Of a stretch of DNA of 64,000 nt, positions 13,236 through 24,325 are shown in pieces. Position 1 is the stretch's first letter. Each line of letters starts with the position of its first letter. The stretch is from Crotophaga sulcirostris (Eukaryota; Chordata; Aves; Cuculiformes; Crotophagidae). Location: assembly GCA_013397455.1 (NCBI GenBank), contig VYZB01000339.1, positions 248,001-312,000 on the forward strand, read 5' to 3'. The notes under the pieces are model-generated. The model searched no databases and was not told the origin of the DNA. It saw nothing but the letters and a program-made list of their open reading frames with translations. A program made the translations under genes and the position numbers.

Positions 13236-13851
13236 TAGATGTATAACAGATGTAGGCTGCTCAGCCCAGGACAAAAGGTGGGTGGTGTTGTCTGCTGAGC
13301 TGCCATCTGCCTGCATCCCCTGGCTGCACCACTAGTGTGCTTGTTCACCCACTAAAACCGGTAGTTTGTGCGTTATTCTTACTTTGGAGATGTCATTCTT
13401 ACAGTGAACCTCCACAAGGCCAAAAGGCAAAATAAAGCACACAGCTACAACTCCCACTGAGTGCAGTGACATCTGGAAGTGTGCATAGAATTCAGGCACC
13501 GTGTTTCCAGTGGCACTGTCGGGACACCACTTTCCACTCTGCAATTACACTTTATTTTTGAGAGCTATCTCTCTCCTTCATTCTTATGTAAGACAAAAAT
13601 GTACACTTCCATCAGTGTAAGGTCAGCATGCTTCAACTACTGCATGTTAAATGTTCCTTTATATCCACAGAACTGTGTTAAAGATTTCAGGTTTTTATTG
13701 CTGTATCTCCCCAAGCAAAGACACTAAAACAATCTTGAGCCTTTGTGAAGGTGTTGTGCAGTAAAAGGAAGTAGTAATTCCAGCTCCTGGTTCCAGACAC
13801 AAGTCACTTTCCCTTCACCAGTTCTCTGTGTGAGCCACTGCACAGGTTAGA

Positions 13852-13882
13852 TTTCTTCTTTTTCTTTCTTTTTTTTTCTTTC
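13852..13882. repeat. Polypyrimidine tract (T/C)
   Basis: An uninterrupted run of 31 pyrimidines, mainly T with regular C, lies about 55 bases from the 3' tail of the next CR1 element. It is simple-sequence DNA. A splice acceptor is not proposed, because no AG with an open frame follows closely. Confidence 0.85.
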
Positions 13883-13938
13883 AAATGTGTAAGAGTTTTG
13901 AGATCAATTTGTTTCTTCACAGTATCACACTGCCCATA

Positions 13939-14613
13939 TCACAGAATCACAGAATGACTGAGGTTTGAGGGGACCTGTGGAGGTCATCTTGTCCAAACCC
14001 CTGGTCAAGCAGGGCTACACACAGCAGGTTTCCAAGGGCCATGTACAGACGGTTTCTGAATGTCTCCTAGGATGGTGACTCCACGGTGTCTCTGGTCAAC
14101 CTGTGCCAGTACTCGGTCACCTTCACAGTGAACACTTGTTTCCTGATGCCCAGAGGGAACATCCTGTGTCCTCATTGCACCCTACTTTCAGGTATTTGTA
14201 TACATTGATGGGATCTCACTTCAGTTTTCTCTTCTCCTGGTTGAGCAGCCCCAGCTGTTTCTGCCTTTCCTCATGTCAGATGCTCCAGTCCCTTTATCAC
14301 ATTCATTGGCTTCTCTCCAGTATGTCCATGTCTTTATTGTACTGGAGAGCTCAGAACTGGATCCAGTACTTCAGGTGTGGCCTCGTCAGTACTGATTAGA
14401 GGGGAAGGATCTCCTCCCTCGACCTGCTGGTAACACTCCTCTTAATGCAGCCTAGGCTATCATTAGCATTCTCTGCACATTGCTGGCTCATGTTCAACCA
14501 GATGTCCACCAAGACTCCCAGGTCCTTTTCTGCCACGTTGCTTTCCAGCTGGATGGCCACCAGCATGTACCCCTCCAGCTACAGGACTTTGCACTTCCTT
14601 TTGTTGAACTCAC
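13939..14613 (-). mobile_element. CR1 LINE fragment (ORF2 C-terminal third and 3' tail), minus strand
   Basis: The plus strand opens with TCACAGAATCACAGAATG, the reverse complement of a tandem ATTCTGTG CR1 tail. It continues with the CR1 3' UTR (GGTCATCTTGTCCAAACCCC) and then ORF2 sequence read on the minus strand. In frame patches include EKDLGVLVD, LNMSQQC, TSRSREEILPL and NVYKYLK. The reading frame is broken by several stops and shifts. The element is 5'-truncated near the motif FNKRKCKVL at about 14610, downstream of the polymerase catalytic box. The ATTCTGTG tail differs from the ATTCTATG tail of the copy at 20393-21257, so at least two CR1 subfamilies are present. Confidence 0.95.
13960..14610 (-). 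pseudogene. CR1 ORF2 thumb/C-terminal remnant, multiply broken
   Basis: The minus strand encodes scattered, frame-shifted pieces of the ORF2 protein after the FADD box: FNKRKCKVL, then EKDLGVLVD, SLGCIKRSV, SRSREEILPL and finally a degraded [13 protein letters not shown] region. Stop codons interrupt every frame. Plus-strand frames of 98 codons (14103-14399) and 103 codons (14445-14756) are antisense shadows of this LINE and should not be annotated as genes. Confidence 0.85.
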
Positions 14614-17600
14614 TTTTTATATTGGCAACAACATGTCATTCCATATATTCCCATTATATGGGTAAAAAAGAACAAGTTGTTTACATAATTGTAAATAATT
14701 TAATAAATTCATTAGAATATGGATTATTACATTATACTTTCATTCATACATATTAATACTCATTAGTAAGATTTTTAAAAGGATTTGGAAGGTAATAAAT
14801 GCAGACATAACCTTAATCCAGGTGGGTGATGAGGTAGGGTTTTATTATTAGCTTCTGCTACTAGTTTGAAGCAATGAGAGATTCATGTTGTCACAGGTTA
14901 TGTAACAAAATATACATTATATTTTCATTAATTAAATAATAANNNNNATAAAAACAATGCCCCTCTTTACACTGGGCTGTATGTTATTACTCTATAATCA
15001 CTCCTAGAGGGTCTAACAGCACTAAGACCTGAACCTAAAGACAAAAGCACCCAAAAAGTGCAGAAAGTTGTCACTTTCTTGGTTCTTATGGATGTATTTG
15101 GCCTCCTCCTGACAGCAGGACGCAAGATTTTGATGTTTAACCTCCAAGTGAATTGAAAAGAGCATCAGTAGAAAGATTAGTAATAGCAGTTAAAAGAAGT
15201 GTGTAGAGAAATAAATACAAAAATACTTGGTACGTCCTGGTTGATTGTCACCTAGTTCAACCCACTGACCTACTGGCTTTTCTGAATATTTTTTCACCTG
15301 TCTTTTTCTCTTTCATGGAAATTGTGCCACCCCTCTGTAATAGTTCATTTCCATGAAAAGTTCCCGTTTTGCCTGATAGAAATTTTCAAGTAAAATAATA
15401 TTTCAGACAAAATCTCCTAATGTTCCAACACTAATGATCTGACAGGGAATACGGGAAAACACCAGGACTTCTCCCTTCTTTCCTTATACACTCACAAGAA
15501 AATGCCTGTTTCCCTCTAGTCCATTCACTCATCATCTCTTGCCACTGGCAAAGTACAGTTCTGGATGTAGTGGAGACGCAAAAAGTACCATTTGCCTCGT
15601 TCAGTCATACCTGTTTTGCTGTGGCTTGACATTTATCCACGATGTAAAGTCACCACCTTGTCCCTCAAAACCAATTCTTACTGTACTTTTTCTCTGCAGT
15701 CAAGACACTTTCTGTCTTTCTCTCTAGTCCATTTTGCTCTCCCTGCGTCACCATTTATTTGGAACCTTTTTAATGTTCTATTGTTTTTCCTTATTTTAGT
15801 TCCTTCTTTTCTATAATTTTCAGACGCCCAAATTCTTCACTTCTGGCTGCTTTCGGTCCACTGGAATCTTTATATAATTTCATTTTTATTTTTATAAATT
15901 TTATCTTTTATAAATATATCTTTCTCTTTTGTAGATTTTTCCTTTTTGGCAAGATGTACTTCCTTCAGATTCACTTTAAGTTTCCATACCTTGATTACAG
16001 GACAAGCTATGGTTTGAATTTGCATTATCTACATCTCTGGCTTTTTCAAAGTGAAGTTTTGTTTTATGCACTCAAATGAACTTATTCACAGAAGTGTAAA
16101 TGTATTTATTTTGTTTTTATTCACTCATAGATACATTTCACATATAACATATTGATAAAAAAGGTTTTATATTTATATCTTTTCTAAATCTTGGTCTTTA
16201 TTTGCAAGTTTTGGTCCACTCCTATCAACGATGTTTACTTTCCTTTTGAGTATGCAAACAAAACTACTGTCTACTATAGCTTCAGTGTCTTCATCTCCCT
16301 TCTGAGTTCCTTTCTGACTTCAGCTGCTGACAGTCAGTTCCTCTCACCTCCTTTTCTGAGGCTCTTGCATCATTAATATTTAGTATTGTCTTTGATCCTA
16401 GGGTTTGCTGTCAGCTTAAATAAAGCCAGGCAAAAAGAAATCTGTCATTGAATCCTTCTTCACTGTGTTCCCTTACAGAGACCTGACACTATTGTATTTT
16501 CTTGCTCTTAACTGCATTATTTCATTTAATTCTGGAAAGAAAAATCAAGATAATTTCAAACATATAAAGTGAGGAACACTGGAAAATCATAGTAGAGTAT
16601 CTTATTTTCATTCCAAAAGCCAGATAATTGTAGAAAAGATCTGTGCATTACTGTAAAAAAAACTTTAAGTAGAACCGAACAAAGAAACAAAAATGCAGTT
16701 ATTCATGACATTTCATTTCTTGCTTTTTTTTCTGTACATCTTTTTGCTATTCACATGGATAAACTTACTCATCTATGCAAGGGCACCTATGGAAACCCTA
16801 ACAGATGTTTCATGTCTTAGAATAGTAATATGTGAAAGTGGAGACAAACCCATAAACATGAGTTCTGCACTTTGCAGAGGTTAGGGTTTTGCACAGGGTC
16901 TGAGGATGCACTTACAAGCCCATTGACTTCACTGAAACTGAACAGCAATGAAACCACATGTTGCATCCTTTGACAAGACCTAGGTCTTTAAGAAATAACA
17001 TCACCGAGTATCAGAAATGTGGATTTTTGGTTGGTTTTTTTTTTCCCCAATGAGTGATCAATGTATTTTGTATGAAATATGTTTTAATATGTGTATTGGG
17101 GTTTTTTAGAACTTTGTCTGAAATCTGTATCATCCCAGGAGATGAAAGTTTATAGCATTATTTGTCACATTATGTGTTCACTACAAACTGTTTAAGATTA
17201 AAGGCATATTTATTGTAAGTACTGAAGCAATGAATTAGATGTTGCATATTCCATCTATCCTTGTCATGACGCTATAGAGCTTGTTAGCAGTCTAGGATAT
17301 ACAATGATTTAATGCTGGGTTCACATTCAGTTTTCTATTTCACATTTAGGATTTACAATTATCTTGTCACAGTATTTCAAAATGGCAGAATGTTGACTCC
17401 TTACAAAAAAAACCCAAACCCAACATTCACTTAATAACTTAATAAATATCTGTGTAAGAAGCAATGATTGTTTGTAAGAGAAAACCTTTTTTTCCTCATA
17501 TTGTCATGCTCTGATATCTTCCTTATAAAACCAGCAGGAAGTTCATTACCTGAAGAAACAGCTGGGTCAAGAGATGCGGATTTGGTCCATGGATTGTGGG

Positions 17601-20370
17601 CTTATGACACAAACTTCATGTAACTTCAAGTAAAATTTTCTCACTTATTTTGGTGATCAGTTCCCCCAGGTATGCACTGTAGAGAAAACACAAACTTTAC
17701 ATAAGTGCTGTTGATTTGGTAAACTACTTTCCTTTTCTTTACTGTAATATGTACAGAGAAGATGCTTAAGCACTATCATTTTTGTTTGCAGTTGCAAGTT
17801 AGTTTAGTTATGCTATTCTCATACATTTTATAACACAGATGAGAACTTGCAGATCATTCTTCTGCTGCAAATTAAAGCCTCGTATTTCTATGACTGTAGA
17901 TTCATAGCTCAAACACTGCTAACCAGCATTACAATTTTAGCAATTACCATCCATAAAACCAAAGTATCCCAATGCTAAGCGGCATAACTCCTCCAAACAT
18001 GCCAAGCTCTCAATGGATCTCAGTGGTTCCTGCAGTGCTTGTCTTTGAATATTCACTTAAATTTTAAAATAAATTTCTCTAGTAGGACAAAAAACTTACA
18101 GCTACTAGAGATTAGTCTGAATATGTGAATGGCATTACTGTATGTGTAATCCATGTATGAACACAGGAATGATGGCTGAAAGGGGAAGAAGTATTACCAG
18201 GCATTCATGGAGAGCAGGTTTTAAATTTTCACTGGAAGAACGCTCCTGGAATATTTGTGTGTGTGTTGAAGTGACATGAGTTTAGGAAGGAAGGATGAAG
18301 GAGAAGGAGAGGTTAGGAGATCCAATCAGGAGGTGTCATTTGAACCTGCGAAGGTTGTTAGTTGTAGAAAGGACAGTCCCATAAGGTTCCATTTGTACCA
18401 GATGTGTACAGCTGATACTGATAGCAGTTTGTCAGGCCCCAGTTTCCTCAGTTCACCTCTGATCCCAGTTTTCAGCGACGTAGGTGACCGCAAGAAGAAA
18501 CAGGCAGAGTATGAACCATGTCTGTAGTGGAAAACAAAGACATGGGACTAATGGAAGGAACAGAAACAGTAAATTGCAACTACAAAATGTCTGTGTCCGG
18601 CACAGTCTTCTTTAACTCAAATCAGATAGCAGCCCCATCATCTTTGTGTGTGACTGGGTCGTAAACACAGGTTTGCCCAGCCTGGACATGAAATAACTCA
18701 GCAGGAAGAAAAACAAGGTGTGAGAGATGAGGAATGAACAATGAAGGATGACCTATGGGCTGTAATTCATAAAGGTGTTGAAACTTCAAGCAATTCGCCC
18801 TTCACTTGTATTCTGGTTTTCACCTGTATTCATAGGTCTTGTAATTTGCTGCAATATGTACTGATGCCTTGTTGGACAGGGAGATGAAAGGATGATTTAT
18901 TAAGCATGGGATAATTACGAAGTTTTTGGTGTAATCAGTTGCTCTAAATTGGTAATATCTGCAGGTTTTTTTACTGGGAGATAATGATAAGGTTTTGTCT
19001 TTGCTGCCCTTTTTTCAATTAATTTTTACTTGAAGGATGCTCCAGGCTCTTTGGTTCTCAAGCATCTTACATCCTTCATGACACACTGTGGAGGAGGGAA
19101 AAGAACATTACATAAATTCTGATGCCCTCTTTTTATATTGCAAAGGTTATACCAGTTCGCCTTTGACACTCAATATCAGCACAACTAGGAGAACAGTCTG
19201 TAGAAAAAGTCAGAGCATGGACCACAGTTAGAGTGGAAAGGTCAGCAGAGTATGGCTTTTGGTTACAATTGCCAATACATTATTATTTTTTTAAGTAAAT
19301 TCCTTTCCCAGAACCTCTTTATCTACCCAGATGCCTGCACTTTTTCATAGAAAATATGAAAATCTGTACAAAAACATGAAAGAGGCTGGAGTTTCTTTTT
19401 GCCTGTAAAGTTGTCAGTGAAAATATCAATTTGATTTTGTCCCTGAAGCATATTGTCTATATTTGCTCCATATTATTAGGAAAGATTATCAATTACATCA
19501 CCTAAACAAAACCAACTCTTCAAATATAATTATAGTTCAAATACATTTCATCATTTATCTCAGAAGTAAGGTAAAATCCTCAGATGTCAATACATATCAA
19601 TATGTTTGATTGTTCATAGCAGATTTAAGCAACAAAATGCACTTTTAAAATATGAAATACTTGAAAACGAAAAAAATGGAAAAATACTTGAAATACATAA
19701 AAATTGTATACACTTTCAATTTTAATTCATTTTTCAGTTTTCCTGATCAGCAATGGTAACACATCTAGCAAGAAGTCTCGTTTAATTAATGTTTTACTGT
19801 TGGAGGAATAGGGCCAGATACTACATGAAATTTTTGAAGTGTTATGAAATTTAAATGCGATATTTTCATGACCCACAATAAGGCTGCATGACATGCTCTC
19901 TCAATGATTACTGGAAGTGCCTGTATACAGTCTTCTACCTCTTCGGACCTTATTTGCAAACACGCGTATGTGAGAAAGAGAAAGCAAGAGAGAAAGAAGA
20001 GGTAGTACCAACCCATACTTTCATATCTGGTCTCATAGGGTTGATACTGGCCACCTCCTCGCTTTTAACTGGAGCAAGCCCCAGGCAAGTATCAACCTCC
20101 CCTTCCCTTTTGCCCTTTGGCTGAGGAAAGGATGGGAGCTGTGCTCTAGATAAACTCAAAAAGGTTTGTTAAACTGTGCAGGGTGAAACAGTCATAAACA
20201 TCTGCCCTCTTCAAGCTACTGACACAGCTCTGCCGGGGAAGGGGCATCTGCTGAAGAATCAGGGTTGCTTTTGAGTTGCAAAGCAGGAGGATAATGATTG
20301 GGCCAGGCTGGAGGGAAAGACGAGGAGCATGGTAATTTTGACCATATTTCATTTTTCACTCTATTTGTAC
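14614..20370. other. AT-rich non-coding DNA with assembly gap and pyrimidine-rich stretch
   Basis: No gene was recognised. A five-N gap is at 14943-14947. About 15440-15960 is pyrimidine-rich on the plus strand, producing spurious Ser/Leu/Phe/Cys-rich frames of 60-75 codons (for example 15592-15816 and 15539-15727). An 83-codon frame at 18276-18527 is more hydrophilic but has no recognisable domain. The region 19888-20159 has overlapping frames on both strands, which argues against coding. Confidence 0.6.
14943..14947. other. Assembly gap (5 N)
   Basis: Five consecutive N bases sit within an AT-rich stretch. This is an assembly artefact of unknown true length. Neighbouring coordinates and any repeat spanning it should be treated with caution. 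Confidence 0.99.
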
Positions 20371-20387
20371 ATATATATATATATATA
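20371..20387. repeat. (AT)n microsatellite
   Basis: About 8.5 perfect AT units directly abut the 5'-truncated end of the next CR1 element, which begins about six bases later. Such tracts are length-unstable. This one may mark the insertion target or an A/T-rich 5' junction. Confidence 0.9.
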
Positions 20388-20392
20388 AGACG

Positions 20393-21257
20393 TATTTCAA
20401 CCACCCTCATATCTGTTGGAGGGACAACACAGCAGGGCACAAGCAATCCAAGGAGGTTCCTGGAGTGCCTTGATGATAACTTCCTTCTCCAAGTAATGGA
20501 AAGCCAACAAGGAGAGGTGCTATGCTGGACCTTGTTCTCACCAACAAAGGACTAGTGGGGAACGTGAAGCTCAAGGGAAGCCTTGGCTGAAGTGATCATG
20601 AAATGGTGTGGTTCAAGGTACTTGTGGCAGGAAGGAGAGTGCACAGCAAACACTACCCTGCACTTCAGGAGAGCAGACTTCGACCTTTCAGAGATCTGCT
20701 TGGTAGAATACCATGGGATAAAGCCCTGGAGGGAAGAGGGGCCCAAGAAAGCTGATTAATATTCAAGGATCACCTCCTCCAAGCTCAGAAGTGATGCATC
20801 CCAACAAAGTGAAGTCAGGTAAAAACACCAGGCCTGCATGGATGAACAAGGAGCTTCTGGACCAATTCAAACACAAAAACAAAGCCTACAAAGGGTGGAA
20901 GCAAGGACAGGTAGCCTGGGAGGAATACTGAGAAATTGTCCAAGGAGCCAGGGATCAGGTTAGGAAAGCTAAAGCCCTGACAGAATTAAACCTGACCACA
21001 GTTGTCAAGGGCAGCAAGAAAAGCTTCGATAGCTACATCAGTGAAAAAAGGAAGACTAAGGAGAATGTGGGCCCTCTCTAGGAAGGAAATAGGAGACCTG
21101 GGATATGGTGAAGGCTGAGGGACTCAACCATTTTTTTCCTCAGTCTTCACTGGCAGGGGCTCTAGCCACACCACCCAAGGCACAGTAGGCAAAGGAGGGT
21201 TAAAACTAGATAATTTTTAAGGTGTCTTCCAATTCAAACCATTCTATGATTCTATGA
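20393..21257 (+). mobile_element. CR1 LINE with large internal deletion: mid-ORF2 joined to the 3' tail
   Basis: The plus strand from 20393 encodes, with frameshifts, the CR1 ORF2 linker between endonuclease and reverse transcriptase. Recognisable patches are HICWRDNTAGHKQS, RRFLECLDDNFLLQVME, LTKGSLG-type and SDHEMV-like residues, [25 protein letters not shown] and [11 protein letters not shown]. At about 21204 the sequence passes directly into the CR1 3' UTR. It ends with a clean tandem ATTCTATGATTCTATGA at 21241-21257. About 1.5-2 kb that should lie between these parts, including the whole polymerase and C-terminus, is missing. The 5' end abuts an AT microsatellite. The result is a compact element with an intact tail but no enzyme. 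Confidence 0.93.
20395..21203 (+). pseudogene. CR1 ORF2 central-region remnant
   Basis: This stretch corresponds to the region after the endonuclease and before the reverse-transcriptase fingers. It is read in at least two frames with internal stops, for example TGA after the EEY motif near 20930 and TAG near 21080. No catalytic residues of either domain are retained. Frames on the minus strand at 20216-20446 and 20552-20746 are shadows. Confidence 0.85.
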
Positions 21258-24229
21258 CACATTTACAGGTAATCTTTCCCTGTTTAGGCTGTGACCAAAA
21301 AAAGCAGCAAATGTATCTCTCAAAGGGAGATCTTTGGCTCAGAAGGGCTTCTATGTGTTATGGGAATATACTTAATTTTCAATTCCGCTTTTATCTCTAA
21401 CACACTTGTTAGGGTCTTGGGAAGGGACAGATTTTTAACATTGTCTTAGTTTTAATTTGAAAAATAGAATTCTTGTTCTCTCACAAATTAATCTTAAAAT
21501 AGCAAAGCATAGCCTAGTTGTAAAATGTTTCCTTTAATTATGGATCATCTGGCAAAGAAAGAAAACTATGTTAGAGTCAGTTTTTAAATAAGTGTATAAT
21601 ATTTCCTTGGCTATATTTAACAACAGTATAACAGAGAACAAATTTTGATTTTGCTTTAAACAGCTCAAAATATCATCAGAATGAATTGTTCTGAAAACTG
21701 CACATAATGACAGAGAAAACTCCTTTACATTACTGGTCCTCTTATTCACATAAATGAAGGGTCTCTTTCATGAGTGTGAGAAGGGTCAGAAGCTCGGGTG
21801 GCCTGAATCAGTTTAACTCTATGGGAAACAATGTCAATCAACTTGATTAACGATAGTAAAATATCTCTGACTCGTTTAAAGTAGAAACTTGCATTTCTTT
21901 TCCCCAGAAAGCAGAAGGGTAATTCTGTCTCAAGCAAATGTTTAACTTAAATTTGTAAGTCCAGAAGAATTTGATACACTATAAAAAACCTAATGAGAGC
22001 TGGTGAACCATTTTTTATTTATATCACTGCAATCAAAAATTAATATAGTTTGAAATACAACAATAAGACAAAAAAGAATGAGTAAAATGAGAAAACATCC
22101 CTCAATGGTTGTCAAATATTCAATTCCAGTCTCCTTTACCAATAGATTTAGTACCTTGTGAAAGTCTTATACAGTAATTAATAACATACAACCAATTCTG
22201 GATTTGGCAAGAGATTTGAAATGTTGAATCTTAGATCTTCAGGACATGATCCTCTACTTTGCTGCTTATCATTCAGCTTAGCAGGGTTGCAAGATGCTGC
22301 CTGAAAGTGGTATCACCTTCCAGGTGCTCTACATACGTGGACGGAATGCCTGAAGTATGGGATATCTGGAAGATTGCTGTGTTCTGCTTTTACATTTCTG
22401 TGTTCTGTTTTCACTCCTTAAAGTTGACCTCATAAAGACAGGAAATAATTTCTGAGAGTGTTTAAGCAGTAAATTCTCCTCTCTTCTTCTGTTTTGGGTT
22501 ATAATTTTGTCCCCATTTCACAAATGTTGGTGTACTGTAATGTAATTTTCCCTACTTCCCTATTTCTGAAGTGAAGTTGGCAAATCTCCCTGTTATAAAA
22601 AGTGGAATGGGTTCTTATTGCTTCTCCTTGTTACTGAGAAAAGTGAGCTTTTTCTTTGACTTTCATTTTTTTAAATGATAAAAGACAAGTTCCTACATGT
22701 CTTCTGTCCCTGAACAATATTTGAATGTTTCTAGCATTATTAAAACTGTGACTGCAATTGACTTTTTGGTTTAAATTGGTTGTAGTCACTACTCTAGGGT
22801 TCTCATTAGTCGGATGTTGTATTACCCTTTATTTCCTTAATTTGCCATTTGTGGCAGGTTGTGTATTTGAGTCTAATTTGGAGGATTCAAAAGTTCTCTT
22901 TGCAGAGTATTTTTCCAGATCGTCACAGTATCATACTAGTATAGTCCATCTGTGTAAGATATTGATCCCATGAGAGAACTGAATAATTTCTAAACTAAAA
23001 TGAAAAGTCTTTTTCTCAAGTATGATGAATTCATAGCTTTTCTTTTCCTTCCATAATGCTTCCTGCCTACTGATAGATGAATAAAAGAATATGAGATATC
23101 TGAGTGACCATAACACAGACAGAATACACTTCCCAGTTGTAAGGAAATATGAGAGAATATCCTTAGAGCACCCCTGTTGAAGTGCCTCTGGATTTTTACG
23201 GGGTGTGACCAAAATCAAAGTGGTGTCTATGCAAAAGGAGTCCTCTTCAATGCAAGCTCCTCAGCTGCCAATAAACAGCTCTTTCTCTATTTGAAATAGT
23301 CTCAAGCTACAGACAAACTCTTTATGACAACAGGACACCTGTTCATATGATTTCATAAGGATGAACAGCTCACAGGTGGGATGGTGGGATCCAAATTCTT
23401 TCACTACTGGTGAAGAGACAGATGCCCTCATACTGTACATCTGCTACATTGTATAAGAGACTAGAAGGCAAGGACTTCTCACTTTCACATTTAGGACATT
23501 TAGAGGTATTCTATGCAAGTAAAACAGTGATTTTATTTTATGTTAAAGTCAGTACTGTCCATCATTGTGCTGTTGTCATTCTGATGAGGTAGATTAGGGA
23601 AATTTCTATTTGGGTGCAGGTAGTCCTGCTATAGTACATTTGGCCTAACAACCCTTTAATTTCTGAAAAAGAAGAGATGAAAGTTTAAAGGAGAGGGAGC
23701 TGAAACTACAAGGCAAGCAGAATTTATGATGTCTTGGATGTTGCTTCTTAGCAAAGGACATCCAGTCAATCTTCATATCCTGTCGTCTCAAATTAGTTTT
23801 TGCTAGTTTATCTTCAACAAATTCCTTTTTTGATAGCAACATAATTCTGCTGTGGGTTTTGTGGTTTTATGTTAAACTGACCTTGGAGGAGATGATTCCA
23901 GATCTGATCACCTTCTCACATTCATGAGTGTAGAGCAAGTTTTGAGACTCTCGAGGCTTATCTGTCCTCTGCAACTGCAAACATTCAACTTGATCTACTT
24001 GTGAACCAAAAGAATTGAAGGGTTGATGACTGTAGGTACAGAGATATCCAAGCCAGATTTGAGTGTCCAGTAGCATAGGAGCTATATTTGAGAGATATGA
24101 TGTGTGAGGCAATAAACACTATGAGATAAGACTTACTATATACAGCACTGTTCTGCTTGGAGGCAGGTGTTCTACTTCAAGATTTGACATATTATGTCCC
24201 TGTAGCACTGTAATGTAATGTAATTCTAG
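21258..24229. other. AT-rich non-coding DNA
   Basis: No gene or clear repeat was recognised. The longest frame is a 95-codon minus-strand one (22931-23218) without a domain. A short patch near 22511-22526 (TCCCCATTTCACAAATG) is faintly MIR-like but too short to call. Confidence 0.6.
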
Positions 24230-24325
24230 AATTATATTAGCTTCCTGATGGAGGAAAATGAAGCATAAAGATCTTGTAATTTTCCCAAGGCAAGCCAGTG
24301 CCAAAGCTGGGAACAGAATAATAAT
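24230..24325 (+). repeat. Probable MIR-type SINE relic
   Basis: The block order GATGGAGGAAAATGAAGCA, CTTGTAATTTTCCCAAGG and GTGCCAAAGCTGGGAACAGA parallels the MIR sequence running from the GAGGAAACTGAGGC block through CTTGCCCAAGGTCAC to the AGAGCTGGGATT block. It is diverged and partial. Matching several ordered blocks makes chance less likely, but an alignment would be needed. Confidence 0.55.

Larger units (their letters stand above)
12166..13938. other. Non-coding DNA with hairpin and pyrimidine tract
   Basis: No gene was recognised. The stretch contains a strong short hairpin at 13211-13235 and a pyrimidine-only tract at 13852-13882, both listed separately. Frames of 70-82 codons on both strands near 13332-13727 overlap each other and have no domain. 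Confidence 0.6.

Noticed and set aside
14103..14756. Plus-strand frames of 98 and 103 codons.
   Set aside because: They are antisense to the minus-strand CR1 ORF2 remnant.
15440..15960. Several Leu/Phe/Ser-rich frames resembling membrane proteins.
   Set aside because: They arise from pyrimidine-rich DNA, which yields hydrophobic codons in any frame.
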